NCBI RefSeq assembly: GCF_016862895.1
Contig: NZ_BONV01000014.1
Span: 124,001 to 188,000, forward strand
Direction: 5' to 3'
Length of the DNA stretch: 64,000 bases
DNA from: Planotetraspora kaengkrachanensis
GTDB lineage: Bacteria > Actinomycetota > Actinomycetes > Streptosporangiales > Streptosporangiaceae
The notes beneath the pieces were generated by a model that worked only from the letters and a program-made list of their open reading frames with translations, was not told where the DNA came from and did no database searches. Each line of letters begins with the position of its first letter. Position 1 is the first letter of the stretch. Both the position numbers and the translations under genes were made by a program. Positions 1 to 8,786 of the stretch are shown piece after piece.

Positions 1-45
1 CCAGGCGCCCGTATTGTCCAGGCAACCGGGAACCAGGAGCAGCCC

Positions 46-1848
46 ATGAAGCGACTCGCGGCGATCGCGGCTCTGGCGTCGATCGTCACAGCCACCGCGT
101 GTGGAAGTACCGGCCAGGAGAATGCGGGGCAGGGGGGGATCTACACCACGATCGACGGCAGCAAGCAGATCAACGCGAGCGCGCCGATCAACCCCTTCAA
201 CCCTGTGGGCTCCGTATTCGACGGTTACAACGGGATGGCGCTCGCCTGGCCGAAGAACGACCCGATCGACCCGAACCAGTTCTATCCGGCGATCGCGCGC
301 AGCTGGACGATCACTCCCGACCAGTCGGAGGCCGTGATCCACCTGCAGCCGAACGCGCGCTGGTCGGACGGCAAGCCGGTGACCAGCGAGGACGTCCGGG
401 TCTCGATCGGCCTGGCCTACACCCAGGGCGGCACGGCCTACGCGCTCGACCCCAAGGCGGCGGGCGCCGCGGCGACCATCCAGGTGGTGGACCCGACGAC
501 GATCCGGATCACCCAGGGCGCCAACAAGAGCAACACCTTCCTCAGCAACCTGCTGTCGACCGTCGTGGTGCCCGCCCACGTCTACGGGTCGCTGCTGCCC
601 CGCGACTTCTGGCACACGCTCAAGGTCGCCCAGGACGGGAAGGGCGCGCCGGCCGAGCGGGCGAAGACCGAGGTCACCGGTCTGGCCGACAAGGTCATCG
701 CCTTCGCGCCGAGCCACGACGTGTCCGCGGGACCGTTCGTGCTCGAGCGGGTCAACCCCGGCGCGGCGCTGCTCAGGCGCAACCCCTACTTCTACGACAA
801 CAAACTGATCGGCCCCGACAAGGTCGAGCTGCTCAACTACTCGGGCAACCAGCAGATCTGGAACTACCTGATCGCCGGGAAGCTGGACAACGCGCCCTTC
901 ACCTCGGTGCCGTCGGCCGTGCTCGACCGCATCCGCTCGGTCAGGGGCAACAAGGTCATCAAGGGCTTCTCGCCCGTGTCCACGTCGCTGGCGTTCAACC
1001 AGGCGCGAAAGCCGTACGACAACGTGCACGTGCGCCGGGCGCTGGCGTACCTGATCGACCGGGCCCAGGTGACGAAGATCGCCTCGCCCGAGGGCGGGAC
1101 CCCGTCCCTCACCACCTCGGGCATCCACGCCGAGGCGGCCAAGGTCTGGCTGGGGTCGCAGTTCGAGGGCCTCGACCCCTACCGCCTCGACCCGGCCAAG
1201 GCCGCGGCCGAGCTCAAGGCCGCCGGCATGACCAAACGGGGGAACACGTGGGCGCTGCCCGACGGCAGGCCGTGGAAGGTCGAGATCCACGTGCCCGCGT
1301 CGTTCTCCGACTGGATCTCCGCCGCCAAGTCGATCACCAGTCAGCTCAACGACCACGGGATCGACGCGACGGTCGTCACCGCCGCCGACTACACCCTCTA
1401 TCTCAGTGAGCTCGCGGCGGGGAAGTATGATGTTGGTTTCTGGCTGATGGGCCTCGGGCCCTCGCCGTACAACATCTTCCAGCGACTGTACGGCCAGGCC
1501 AACGGCTGGCAGATGTTCGGCGGCAGGCTCGAGCACGTCGCGCCGGGCACCGAGGGCAACTGGATGGGCGGCCCGGAGACCGTCACCGTCTCCGGCACGA
1601 AGGTCGACCCCGGAGCGCTGACCAGCAGGCTCAACTTCGCCCCGCCCGCCGAGCAGAAGCAGATCGTCGGGACGCTGGCGAAGGTGTCCAACGAGCAGCT
1701 CCCGGTGATCCAACTGTGGGACTACGTCAACACCCAGTTCGTGAACACATCCCGTTACACGGGCTTCCCCCCGGACGACAACGAGGCGCTGCGCCTGTCG
1801 TCGGGCGTGTGGATGCAGCTCGGCATGATCAAGAAGAGGCAGGCATGA
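46..1848 (+). CDS. ABC importer substrate-binding lipoprotein (SBP_bac_5 family)
   Basis: Extracytoplasmic solute-binding lipoprotein of the oligopeptide/dipeptide (family 5) ABC importers, 600 residues, the usual length. The N-terminus is a short lipoprotein signal: Lys-Arg, a hydrophobic stretch, then a lipobox ending TATAC, so Cys19 should be lipidated. Family features such as the ARSW and DGKPVTSEDV segments near residues 86-125 are present. An AGGAG ribosome site precedes the ATG. It is the first gene of a tightly overlapping set with two permeases and two ATPases. The nearby cell-wall sugar enzymes make muropeptides or amino-sugar fragments attractive ligands, but the ligand is an inference. 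Upstream sequence lies mostly outside the window. Confidence 0.93.
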   Translation: MKRLAAIAALASIVTATACGSTGQENAGQGGIYTTIDGSKQINASAPINPFNPVGSVFDGYNGMALAWPKNDPIDPNQFYPAIARSWTITPDQSEAVIHLQPNARWSDGKPVTSEDVRVSIGLAYTQGGTAYALDPKAAGAAATIQVVDPTTIRITQGANKSNTFLSNLLSTVVVPAHVYGSLLPRDFWHTLKVAQDGKGAPAERAKTEVTGLADKVIAFAPSHDVSAGPFVLERVNPGAALLRRNPYFYDNKLIGPDKVELLNYSGNQQIWNYLIAGKLDNAPFTSVPSAVLDRIRSVRGNKVIKGFSPVSTSLAFNQARKPYDNVHVRRALAYLIDRAQVTKIASPEGGTPSLTTSGIHAEAAKVWLGSQFEGLDPYRLDPAKAAAELKAAGMTKRGNTWALPDGRPWKVEIHVPASFSDWISAAKSITSQLNDHGIDATVVTAADYTLYLSELAAGKYDVGFWLMGLGPSPYNIFQRLYGQANGWQMFGGRLEHVAPGTEGNWMGGPETVTVSGTKVDPGALTSRLNFAPPAEQKQIVGTLAKVSNEQLPVIQLWDYVNTQFVNTSRYTGFPPDDNEALRLSSGVWMQLGMIKKRQA

Positions 1849-2879
1849 CGAAATCGGTGCGGGAACGTCCCCGCGGGGCCGCCGTGGCCCGCAGGGTGGC
1901 GGGACACGTCGGACGCGGCCTGGTCATGATCTGGGTCGTCGCGACGATCAGCTTCTTCATCATCAGGGAGATCCCCGGCGACCCCGTCCAGGGCATGTAC
2001 GAGAGCCTGTTGCAGAAGGGCATGTCCCCTGACCAGGCGGAACGTGCGACGGCCGTGCTGTACGGCTTCCTGCCGACGGGCAGCCTGTGGGACCAGTACG
2101 TCGGGTACATGGGATCCCTGCTCCACTTCGACCTGGGGCGCTCGCTGAGCACGCCCGGAGTCTCGGTGACCAGCTTGATCGGCTCGGCCGCCCAATGGAC
2201 CGTGGTGCCCGTCCTCGCGGGCACGTTGCTGAGCTTCCTGCTCGGCGTGACCATGGGCGTCTACGCGGCGATCAAGCGCTCGGGCAAGCTCGGCGACCTG
2301 CTCGCGCTGTCCGGCTCGCTGCTCCACGGCGTCCCGGTGTACGTCATCGGGCTCCTGCTGGTGGCGATCTTCACGACCCTGTGGCCGATCCTGCCCGCGG
2401 GCGGTCCCGTCGACGTCGCGTTCGTGCCCGGGTTCAACGCCGGGTACATCGGCTCGCTGATCCATCACGCCGTGCTGCCCGTCGTGACGTACACGCTGGC
2501 CAGCTACGGGGGCTGGATCCTCGCGATGAAGTCGAACGTGGTCGCCGTGCTCGGCGACGACTTCATCCTGGCGGCCGAGCTGCGCGGCCTGAAGCGCGGC
2601 ATCGTGTTCCGCTACCTGGCGCGCAACGCGATCCTGCCGCTGTTCACGATCCTCGCCCTGTCGATCGGCATGTTGTTCGGCGGATCGATCTTCATCGAGG
2701 AGATCTTCAACTATCCCGGGCTCGGGCTGCTGCTCGTCAACAGCATCAGCACCCGTGACTACGCGCTGATGGGCGGAACGTTCCTGGTGATCACGATCGG
2801 CATCGTCGTGGCCAACATCGTCGCCGACCTGCTCTACACGGCGATCGACCCGCGGGTCAGGAGCGGGGAGGCATCATGA
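1845..2879 (+). CDS. ABC importer permease, DppB/OppB-type
   Basis: Integral membrane permease of the family-5 peptide importer, 344 residues, with an N-terminal helix carrying the IPGDP motif typical of DppB-type subunits. The cytoplasmic coupling loop is recognisable as AELRGLKRG followed by a membrane segment. The ATG overlaps the stop of the binding-protein gene (ATGA), which decides the start; the same frame stays open further upstream but that part lies inside the preceding gene. It pairs with the next permease to form the channel. Confidence 0.93.
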   Translation: MTKSVRERPRGAAVARRVAGHVGRGLVMIWVVATISFFIIREIPGDPVQGMYESLLQKGMSPDQAERATAVLYGFLPTGSLWDQYVGYMGSLLHFDLGRSLSTPGVSVTSLIGSAAQWTVVPVLAGTLLSFLLGVTMGVYAAIKRSGKLGDLLALSGSLLHGVPVYVIGLLLVAIFTTLWPILPAGGPVDVAFVPGFNAGYIGSLIHHAVLPVVTYTLASYGGWILAMKSNVVAVLGDDFILAAELRGLKRGIVFRYLARNAILPLFTILALSIGMLFGGSIFIEEIFNYPGLGLLLVNSISTRDYALMGGTFLVITIGIVVANIVADLLYTAIDPRVRSGEAS

Positions 2880-3787
2880 CCGTAACCGTCATGCCCGACA
2901 TGGCGACGGGCACCAGCCGGGCGACGCTTCGGCGCAACTTCTGGCGCGGCGTGTGGCGGGTGCTGTGCCGCAAGCCGAGCCGGATGGCCGGCGTGATCAT
3001 CGTGCTCGGCTTCGCCGTCATGGGCGTGATCGGGCCGCTCGTCTACCCCGCCAACCTGCCACGGGACGACAACGCGCTCTACGCGTCGCCGAGTCTCCAG
3101 CACCCGTTCGGCACCGACTTCGAGGGCACGGACGTCCTCGCGCTCGTCGTCACCGGCGCGCGGTACGTCCTGCTCACCGGCCTGGCGACGGCGCTCATCA
3201 CCGTCGCGCTCGGCACGCTCATCGGCCTGTTCGCCGGGTTCAGGCGGGGCGGTTGGGACAGCGCGCTCATGCGGCTGACCGACCTGAACCTCGCCATCCC
3301 CGGTCTGCCCCTGCTGCTCGTCCTGTCGACCGTGTGGAAGTTCACCAGCCCACTCGAGATGGGCCTGGTCCTCGGGTTGCTCGGATGGGGCGGCGTGGCC
3401 CGTGCCGTACGGTCCCAGACGCTGTCGCTGCGGGAACGCGGCTTCATCGAGGCGGCGCGCGGGCTCGGCCTGCCGACCAGGCACATCATCGGGCGCGAAC
3501 TGCTGCCCAGCATGGCGCCCTACATCGCGATGAACATGCTCATCGCGGTGACCGGCGCGGTCTACGCCCAGGTGGGCCTGTTCTTCCTCGGCGTCCTGCC
3601 CTTCGACGCCAACAACTGGGGCGTGATGCTGAACCTCGCCGTCTTCAGCGGCGGGGCGCTCACGACCCCCTCGGCGCTGCCGTACCTGCTGGCGCCGCTG
3701 CTCGCGATCCTGCTGCTCACGCTGGGCATCGTGCTGATCGTCGACGCCATGGACGAGATCTTCAATCCCCGCCTGCGTGAGGAGTGA
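2876..3787 (+). CDS. ABC importer permease, DppC/OppC-type
   Basis: Second membrane subunit of the importer, 303 residues. It has the DppC-like layout: an N-terminal helix near residues 38-58, a periplasmic segment with the HPFGTDFEGTD motif seen in these permeases (usually HPLGTDxxGRD), then five helices. The coupling loop is EAARGLGLPTRHII. The start ATG overlaps the previous stop (ATGA), indicating translational coupling. Confidence 0.92.
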   Translation: MTVTVMPDMATGTSRATLRRNFWRGVWRVLCRKPSRMAGVIIVLGFAVMGVIGPLVYPANLPRDDNALYASPSLQHPFGTDFEGTDVLALVVTGARYVLLTGLATALITVALGTLIGLFAGFRRGGWDSALMRLTDLNLAIPGLPLLLVLSTVWKFTSPLEMGLVLGLLGWGGVARAVRSQTLSLRERGFIEAARGLGLPTRHIIGRELLPSMAPYIAMNMLIAVTGAVYAQVGLFFLGVLPFDANNWGVMLNLAVFSGGALTTPSALPYLLAPLLAILLLTLGIVLIVDAMDEIFNPRLREE

Positions 3788-4803
3788 CCCGGTTGTCCAG
3801 AGATTCCGCCGCGCCCGAGGTACGCATCCGCGACCTCACCGTGGTCTACAAGACGCCGGCGGGCGAGCTGCCGGCGGTGTCCCGCGTGAGCCTCACGCTC
3901 ACCCCGGGCACGATCACGGGCGTCGTCGGGGAGTCGGGCTCCGGCAAGTCGACCCTGGCGCTGTCCCTGCTGAACGCCGTGCAGCCGCCCGGCAGGATCG
4001 CCGCGGGCAGCGTCGAGATCGACGGCCTCGGAGACGTCCTGCGCCTCGACGGCGAGGACCTGCGCCGCACCCGCGGCCGCAAGGTCGGCTACGTCTTCCA
4101 GGCGGCGCAGAACTCCCTGAACCCGCTGAAGACCATCGGGAAGCAGCTGCTCGACCTCGGCCGCTCGCACGACGTCGAGGACCTGCGCGCGCTCGTGGCC
4201 GACGCGAAGGCGCTCCTGGGCCGGATGGGCCTCGACGGAGCCCGCGTGCTCGACTCCCACCAGCACGAGCTGTCCGGCGGGATGCGCCAGCGCGTCGGGA
4301 TCATGCTCGCGCTCGTGCTGAACGCCCAGGTGGTCGTGCTCGATGAGCCGACCACGGCGCTCGACATGATCACCCAGTCGACGATCCTGCGGATCATCAG
4401 AGAGGTCCACGAGGAGCGGGCGCTCACCACCCTCGTGATCACCCACGACGTCGGAGCGGTCGCCGAGGTGGCCGACGACCTCGCCGTGATGTACGGCGGG
4501 CGCGTGGTCGAGCACGGACCGATCGCCGAGGTGCTCGGCACGCCCCGGCATCCCTACACCCAGGGCCTGATCCGGGCCATCCCGCGCCTCTCCGGGGACA
4601 TCTCACTGGCCAGGGCGCTGCCCGGCAGGCCTCCCACGCTCGGCACGCTCCCAGCCGCCGGGTGCGTGTTCCGGGAGCGCTGTGAGAAGCGCATGGAGAT
4701 CTGCGAGACGGTCGAGCCCGCGACGGCGACCTACGACGGCAGGTCGGTCGCCTGCCACGCCGCCGGACGGCCGGCGCCGGTCAAGCGGAGGGAATACGCG
4801 TGA
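3784..4803 (+). CDS. ABC importer ATPase, DppD/OppD-type
   Basis: Cytoplasmic ATPase driving the importer, 339 residues. Walker [10 protein letters not shown], the signature LSGGMRQR, Walker [13 protein letters not shown] and the switch His in ITHDVG are intact. The C-terminal oligopeptide-transporter domain contains the Cys-rich stretch GCVFRERCEKRMEIC characteristic of OppD/DppD proteins. The GTG start overlaps the preceding stop (GTGA). It should form a heterodimer with the following ATPase. Confidence 0.93.
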   Translation: MTRLSRDSAAPEVRIRDLTVVYKTPAGELPAVSRVSLTLTPGTITGVVGESGSGKSTLALSLLNAVQPPGRIAAGSVEIDGLGDVLRLDGEDLRRTRGRKVGYVFQAAQNSLNPLKTIGKQLLDLGRSHDVEDLRALVADAKALLGRMGLDGARVLDSHQHELSGGMRQRVGIMLALVLNAQVVVLDEPTTALDMITQSTILRIIREVHEERALTTLVITHDVGAVAEVADDLAVMYGGRVVEHGPIAEVLGTPRHPYTQGLIRAIPRLSGDISLARALPGRPPTLGTLPAAGCVFRERCEKRMEICETVEPATATYDGRSVACHAAGRPAPVKRREYA

Positions 4804-5822
4804 TCACGGGCACTGCGATCACCAAGACGTTCAAGCAGCGGGGCAACGTCCTCGGCAAGCGGGAGGTCCCGGCGCTGCGCGGGGTCGACTTCGCCATCGA
4901 GAAGGGCGGGGCGGTCTCCTTCATCGGGGAGTCCGGCTGCGGCAAGACCACGCTCGGCAGGATCATCGCGGGACTGGAGACCTACGACTCGGGCGAGATC
5001 GTCATCGACGGGGTCGCGATGTCGGGCCTGTCCCACCGCCACCGCCAGCCGTATTTCCGCCGGATCCAGCTCATCCACCAGGATCCGTACTCGGCGCTCA
5101 ACCCCACCCGCACGATCCACCAGACCCTGGAGGCGCCGCTGCGGCTGCGGGCCCGGCAGACGGGCCGTCCCCGGTCGTGGGTCGACGCGCGCGCCGAGGA
5201 ACTGCTCGCCCTGGTGGGGATCGACCCCGGATACGTGCTGCCGCGCTACCCGCACCAGCTGTCCGGCGGGATGCGCCAGCGCGTGGTCATCGCGCGGGCG
5301 CTCACCATGGACCCCGACGTGCTCGTCGCCGACGAGGCCGTCTCGATGATCGACGTGTCGCTGCGGCTCGGCATCCTCAGCCTCCTGCGCGACCTGCGCG
5401 AACGCCTCGGCGTGAGCGTCCTGTTCATCACGCACGACATCGCCACGGCCCGGTACATCGGGGACGAGGGCGAGCTCTACGTGATCTACCGCGGGCAGGT
5501 CGTCGAACGGGGACTGACCGAGACGATCATCGCGGACCCGGTCCATCCGTACACGCAGTCGCTGTTGTCGGCGATCCCGGTGCTGCACGGCCTGGAACGG
5601 CCGGGCGCCGAGCAGGTCGTGCCGACCGAGGCGCTCGACGAGGCGCAGGCGGACGGGGGCTGCCTGTTCACCCGCCGATGTCCCTTCAGCACGGCCCGGT
5701 GCGAGACCGAGCGGCCGGTGCTCGGCCACGACGGCGGCGAGAGCGGCGAGGACACCGAACAACTGCACGCCTGCTTCCACCCCCGGCGCAGGAGCGTGAT
5801 CCCGCAGGGGGTGCACGTATGA
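4800..5822 (+). CDS. ABC importer ATPase, DppF/OppF-type
   Basis: Second ATPase of the importer, 340 residues. Walker A GESGCGKTT, the Q-loop IHQDPYSALNP, signature LSGGMRQR, and Walker B followed by DEAVSMID, where DEPVSALD is usual; the Pro and Ala of the D-loop region are therefore changed. The C-terminal Cys-containing oligo_HPY segment is present (CLFTRRCPFSTARCE). GTG start with GTGA overlap. The following GNAT gene overlaps its stop, so all six genes are probably one transcript. Confidence 0.92.
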   Translation: MITGTAITKTFKQRGNVLGKREVPALRGVDFAIEKGGAVSFIGESGCGKTTLGRIIAGLETYDSGEIVIDGVAMSGLSHRHRQPYFRRIQLIHQDPYSALNPTRTIHQTLEAPLRLRARQTGRPRSWVDARAEELLALVGIDPGYVLPRYPHQLSGGMRQRVVIARALTMDPDVLVADEAVSMIDVSLRLGILSLLRDLRERLGVSVLFITHDIATARYIGDEGELYVIYRGQVVERGLTETIIADPVHPYTQSLLSAIPVLHGLERPGAEQVVPTEALDEAQADGGCLFTRRCPFSTARCETERPVLGHDGGESGEDTEQLHACFHPRRRSVIPQGVHV

Positions 5823-6685
5823 GCGGAATTGTGCCGGTGACGCCGGACGCCCGCGTCGAGGACCTGGCGGCACACGCCCTGTGGGCCGACGCCGAGGCGC
5901 CCGCGCTGGTGAAGCGGCTGGCCACGCCGCCCGAGGGACGGCGGTGGACGGCACTGGCCACCCCCGACCTTGACGGCGTGGTGTTCGCGTCCATGTCGGA
6001 GAGCGGCATGGGCCACCTCGACCTGATCGCCGTCGATCCCGCGGCCCGGGGCCGGGGGATCGGGCGCGCCCTCGCCGAGGCGGCGCAGGAGTGGCTGCGC
6101 TCCCAAGGCGCCGCCGAGGCCAGGTTCGCCGGGAACCCGCCGTGCTACGCCTGGCCGGGCATCGACGTGCGCTACACCCCGGCGGCGTGCCTGGCGGAAA
6201 GCCTCGGGTACGACCGGTACCGGGTCGCCTGGAACATGACGGCCGACGTCGCCGCCATGGGGTCCCTGCTCGACGAGGACGACGTGGCGTCCGCGCGTCT
6301 GGCCTCGGCCGGGGTGACCGTCCACGCCGCGGCTCCGGGGGAGCGCGCGGCCGTGGCCGCGTTCGCCAGAGCCCATTGGAACGACGCGTGGGCCTGGGAG
6401 GCCGAGCAGGCGACCGGCTGCCACTACGCGTCGCGTGACGGGGAGATCCTCGGGTTCGCCGCGTGGGGCTCCCGCCCGCTGTGGTTCGGCCCCATGGGTA
6501 CGGCCGAGGAGGCCCGGGGGCTCGGGGTCGGCCGGGTCCTCGCGCGGCGGTGCCTCGCCGAGCAGAGAGCGGCGGGCCTGCGCCAGGTCCAGATCGGCTG
6601 GGTCGGCCCCGTCCGGTTCTACTCGCTGGCGTTCGGCGCGCGGGTCGAGCGGGTCTTCTGGCTCTACCGCCGAGCACTGGGCTGA
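5819..6685 (+). CDS. Tandem GNAT-family acetyltransferase
   Basis: A 288-residue protein with two GNAT folds. The first acetyl-CoA loop is RGRGIGRAL near residues 76-84 and the second is RGLGVGRVL near residues 235-243; each follows a beta strand as in motif A of the family. The ATG overlaps the ATPase stop (ATGA), so it belongs to the importer transcript. The acceptor is unknown. Its placement between a peptide/muropeptide-type importer and NamZ/MurQ suggests an amino-sugar or peptide amine, but that is inference from context only. It converges with namZ, leaving a 2-base gap and no terminator. Confidence 0.85.
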   Translation: MSGIVPVTPDARVEDLAAHALWADAEAPALVKRLATPPEGRRWTALATPDLDGVVFASMSESGMGHLDLIAVDPAARGRGIGRALAEAAQEWLRSQGAAEARFAGNPPCYAWPGIDVRYTPAACLAESLGYDRYRVAWNMTADVAAMGSLLDEDDVASARLASAGVTVHAAAPGERAAVAAFARAHWNDAWAWEAEQATGCHYASRDGEILGFAAWGSRPLWFGPMGTAEEARGLGVGRVLARRCLAEQRAAGLRQVQIGWVGPVRFYSLAFGARVERVFWLYRRALG

Positions 6686-6687
6686 TG

Positions 6688-7800
6688 TCAGCCGTACAGA
6701 AGTTCCACCTGGTCGAACCAGGAGACCGGCGCGCAGAGGCCGCGCGGGTCGTCGCCCGCGTCGAGCCGCAGGCGCAGCGAGTCCGAGCCCCACAGCAGGT
6801 CGAGGAACGGATCGCAGGCGAAGTCGCCCGGATACAGCGCGCGCAGGCAGTGGAGCATCGACACCCCGGCGAGGACCGGCCGGAACGCGAGCCGGTCGCC
6901 GACGTGAGCCTGTACGCCGCGCACCTGCAGGCCCGCGTGCTTGCCGAAGGTCGGAGTGAACCACGTGTCGCGGAAGCGCACGCCGGCAAGGCCGAGATCG
7001 TTGAGCGCGGCGGCGAGGCGCCCGTCCACGTACGGCGCGCCGACCAGCTCGAACGGCCGGGTGGTGCCGCGGCCCTCGGAGACGTTCGTGCCCTCGAACA
7101 GGCCCGTCCCCGGGTAGACGAGTGCGGTGTCCAGGGTGGGCATGTTGGCCGACGGCATCACCCAGGGCAGGCCCGTCTCGTCGAAGTGCCACTCCCGCCG
7201 CCAGCCGCTGAGCGGGATGACGTGCAGGTCCGCGTCGATCGTCCGGTTGACGAACAGGGCCAGCTCCCCGGGGGTCAGGCCGTGCCGTACGGGGATGGGG
7301 GCGCGGCCGAGGAAACTCGCGGCGGCCGGGTCGAGCAGCGGGCCCTCGGCCGCGACGCCGCCGATCGGGTTGGGCCGGTCGAGCACGACGAACCGCAGGC
7401 CCAGCCGGGCGGCGGCCGCCATGAGGTCGTACATCGTCCAGATGTAGGTGTAGAAGCGCGTGCCGATGTCGCTCACGTCGAACACGAGCACGTCGACGCC
7501 CGCGGACACGACGAGCTCGGCGAGTTCGTCGGGCGATCTTCTGTAGGTGTCGACGACCGGCAGGCCGGTCACCGGATCGGTCGTGTCGCTCTCGCCCGCA
7601 CCCGCCTGCGCCGTGCCCCGAAGACCGTGTTCGGGGCTGAAGAGCGTGGTCAGGCGGACTCCGGCCGACAGCAGGGCCGTTGCCGAGGGGGTCAGATCGG
7701 GCAGGACTCCGGTGGGGTTGGTGATGAGGCCGGCACGGCCGTGACTCGCCGGTCGCGGCGCCGCGGCCAGCTCTTCCAGCCCCGTACGGACTCGAACCAT
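6688..7800 (-). CDS. namZ: Exo-beta-N-acetylmuramidase NamZ (DUF1343, GH171)
   Basis: Homologue of NamZ, which releases MurNAc from the non-reducing end of peptidoglycan chains. The family signature FSPEHGLRG lies near residues 54-62 and DRPNPIGG is also present; about 370 residues is the family length. No signal peptide is evident, so it would act on imported MurNAc-GlcNAc fragments in the cytoplasm unless exported otherwise. I chose the ATG at 7800, with a GGAG 12 bases upstream; a TTG at 7818 in frame is the alternative. It is divergent from murQ with only 32 bases between. Confidence 0.88.
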   Translation of the reverse strand: MVRVRTGLEELAAAPRPASHGRAGLITNPTGVLPDLTPSATALLSAGVRLTTLFSPEHGLRGTAQAGAGESDTTDPVTGLPVVDTYRRSPDELAELVVSAGVDVLVFDVSDIGTRFYTYIWTMYDLMAAAARLGLRFVVLDRPNPIGGVAAEGPLLDPAAASFLGRAPIPVRHGLTPGELALFVNRTIDADLHVIPLSGWRREWHFDETGLPWVMPSANMPTLDTALVYPGTGLFEGTNVSEGRGTTRPFELVGAPYVDGRLAAALNDLGLAGVRFRDTWFTPTFGKHAGLQVRGVQAHVGDRLAFRPVLAGVSMLHCLRALYPGDFACDPFLDLLWGSDSLRLRLDAGDDPRGLCAPVSWFDQVELLYG

Positions 7801-7832
7801 CAGGACAAAACGCTCCAAATAGGATATTTAAG
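7801..7832. promoter_or_regulatory. Divergent namZ/murQ control region with AT-rich palindrome
   Basis: The whole gap between the divergent namZ and murQ starts is 32 bases and unusually AT-rich. Positions 7817-7829 form a perfect inverted repeat, AAATA-GGA-TATTT. On the plus strand TAGGAT (7820-7825) is a good -10 candidate whose expected start point falls at or just before the murQ ATG, suggesting a leaderless murQ mRNA; AGGA in the same place could instead serve as a ribosome site. RpiR-type regulators of phosphosugar genes bind AT-rich palindromes, so an operator is plausible. No regulator gene is adjacent. Confidence 0.5.
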
Positions 7833-8780
7833 ATGAAATCACTTGCGGCTCTCGCCACCGAACAGAGCGATCCCCGCTACAGCCGGATCGACACGCTTCC
7901 GACGGAGGAGATCGCCCGGCTGATGAACGAGGCCGACACCGCCGTCCCCGCGGCCGTGGCCACGGCGGTCCCGGTGATCTCCGCCGCCGTCGACGGCATC
8001 GCCGCGCGGATCGCCGCGGGCGGCCGCCTGCTCTACGTGGGCGCAGGCACGTCGGGGCGGCTCGCTGTGCTCGACGCCTCGGAGTGCCCGCCGACCTTCG
8101 GGACCGATCCCGACCTGGTCCAGGGCATCATCGCGGGAGGCGAGCCCGCGCTGACCCGGTCCGTCGAGGGCGCCGAGGACGACGCCGAGGCGGGCGCGGA
8201 GGCCATCAGGGCGAAGGGGGTCGGCCCGCAGGACTCGGTCGTGGGGATCTCCGCCAGCGGGCGCGCGCCGTACGTGGTGGCGGCCGTCGCGGAGGCGCGC
8301 GGGCGCGGCGCCCTGACGGTGGCGCTGGCCTGCAACACGGGCACGCCGCTCGCCGCGGAGGCGGACCACGCCGTCGAGGTGATCGTCGGACCGGAGATCG
8401 TGACCGGGTCGACCCGGCTCAAGGCGGGAACGGCCCAGAAGCTGGTACTCAACATGATCTCGACGATCACGATGATCAGGTGCGGCCGCACGTACGGCAA
8501 CCGCATGATCGAGGTGTCGGCGAGCAACTCGAAGCTCGTCGACCGAGCCGTGCGGATCGTCGCCGAGGTCACGGGAGCCGAGACCGCGGTCGCCCGCGAG
8601 GCACTCGAAGCGGCGGGCCACGACGTGAAGACCGCCGTCGTGATGATCCAGCACGGCTTCGACGCCGCCCGGGCCCGGGAGTTCCTCGCCGACCACGGCG
8701 GCAGACTCGAAACCGCGCCGCACGCTGATTCCGCGCCGCACGCCGCTTCCGGGCAGGCGCGCCGTGGCAAGGCCGGCTGA
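7833..8780 (+). CDS. murQ: N-acetylmuramic acid 6-phosphate etherase
   Basis: MurQ cleaves the lactyl ether of MurNAc-6-phosphate to give GlcNAc-6-phosphate and D-lactate in the cytoplasm. The 315-residue protein has the SIS sugar-isomerase domain with GAGTSGRL, the catalytic-Glu segment DASECPPTFG, and the highly conserved TGSTRLKAGTAQK. The C-terminal extension after the UBA-like end is Ala/His-rich and specific to this copy. It is followed after 6 bases by the serine hydrolase gene. Its substrate needs phosphorylation, yet no MurNAc PTS permease or obvious MurNAc kinase is in the neighbourhood. Confidence 0.95.
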   Translation: MKSLAALATEQSDPRYSRIDTLPTEEIARLMNEADTAVPAAVATAVPVISAAVDGIAARIAAGGRLLYVGAGTSGRLAVLDASECPPTFGTDPDLVQGIIAGGEPALTRSVEGAEDDAEAGAEAIRAKGVGPQDSVVGISASGRAPYVVAAVAEARGRGALTVALACNTGTPLAAEADHAVEVIVGPEIVTGSTRLKAGTAQKLVLNMISTITMIRCGRTYGNRMIEVSASNSKLVDRAVRIVAEVTGAETAVAREALEAAGHDVKTAVVMIQHGFDAARAREFLADHGGRLETAPHADSAPHAASGQARRGKAG

Positions 8781-8786
8781 ACGCCC

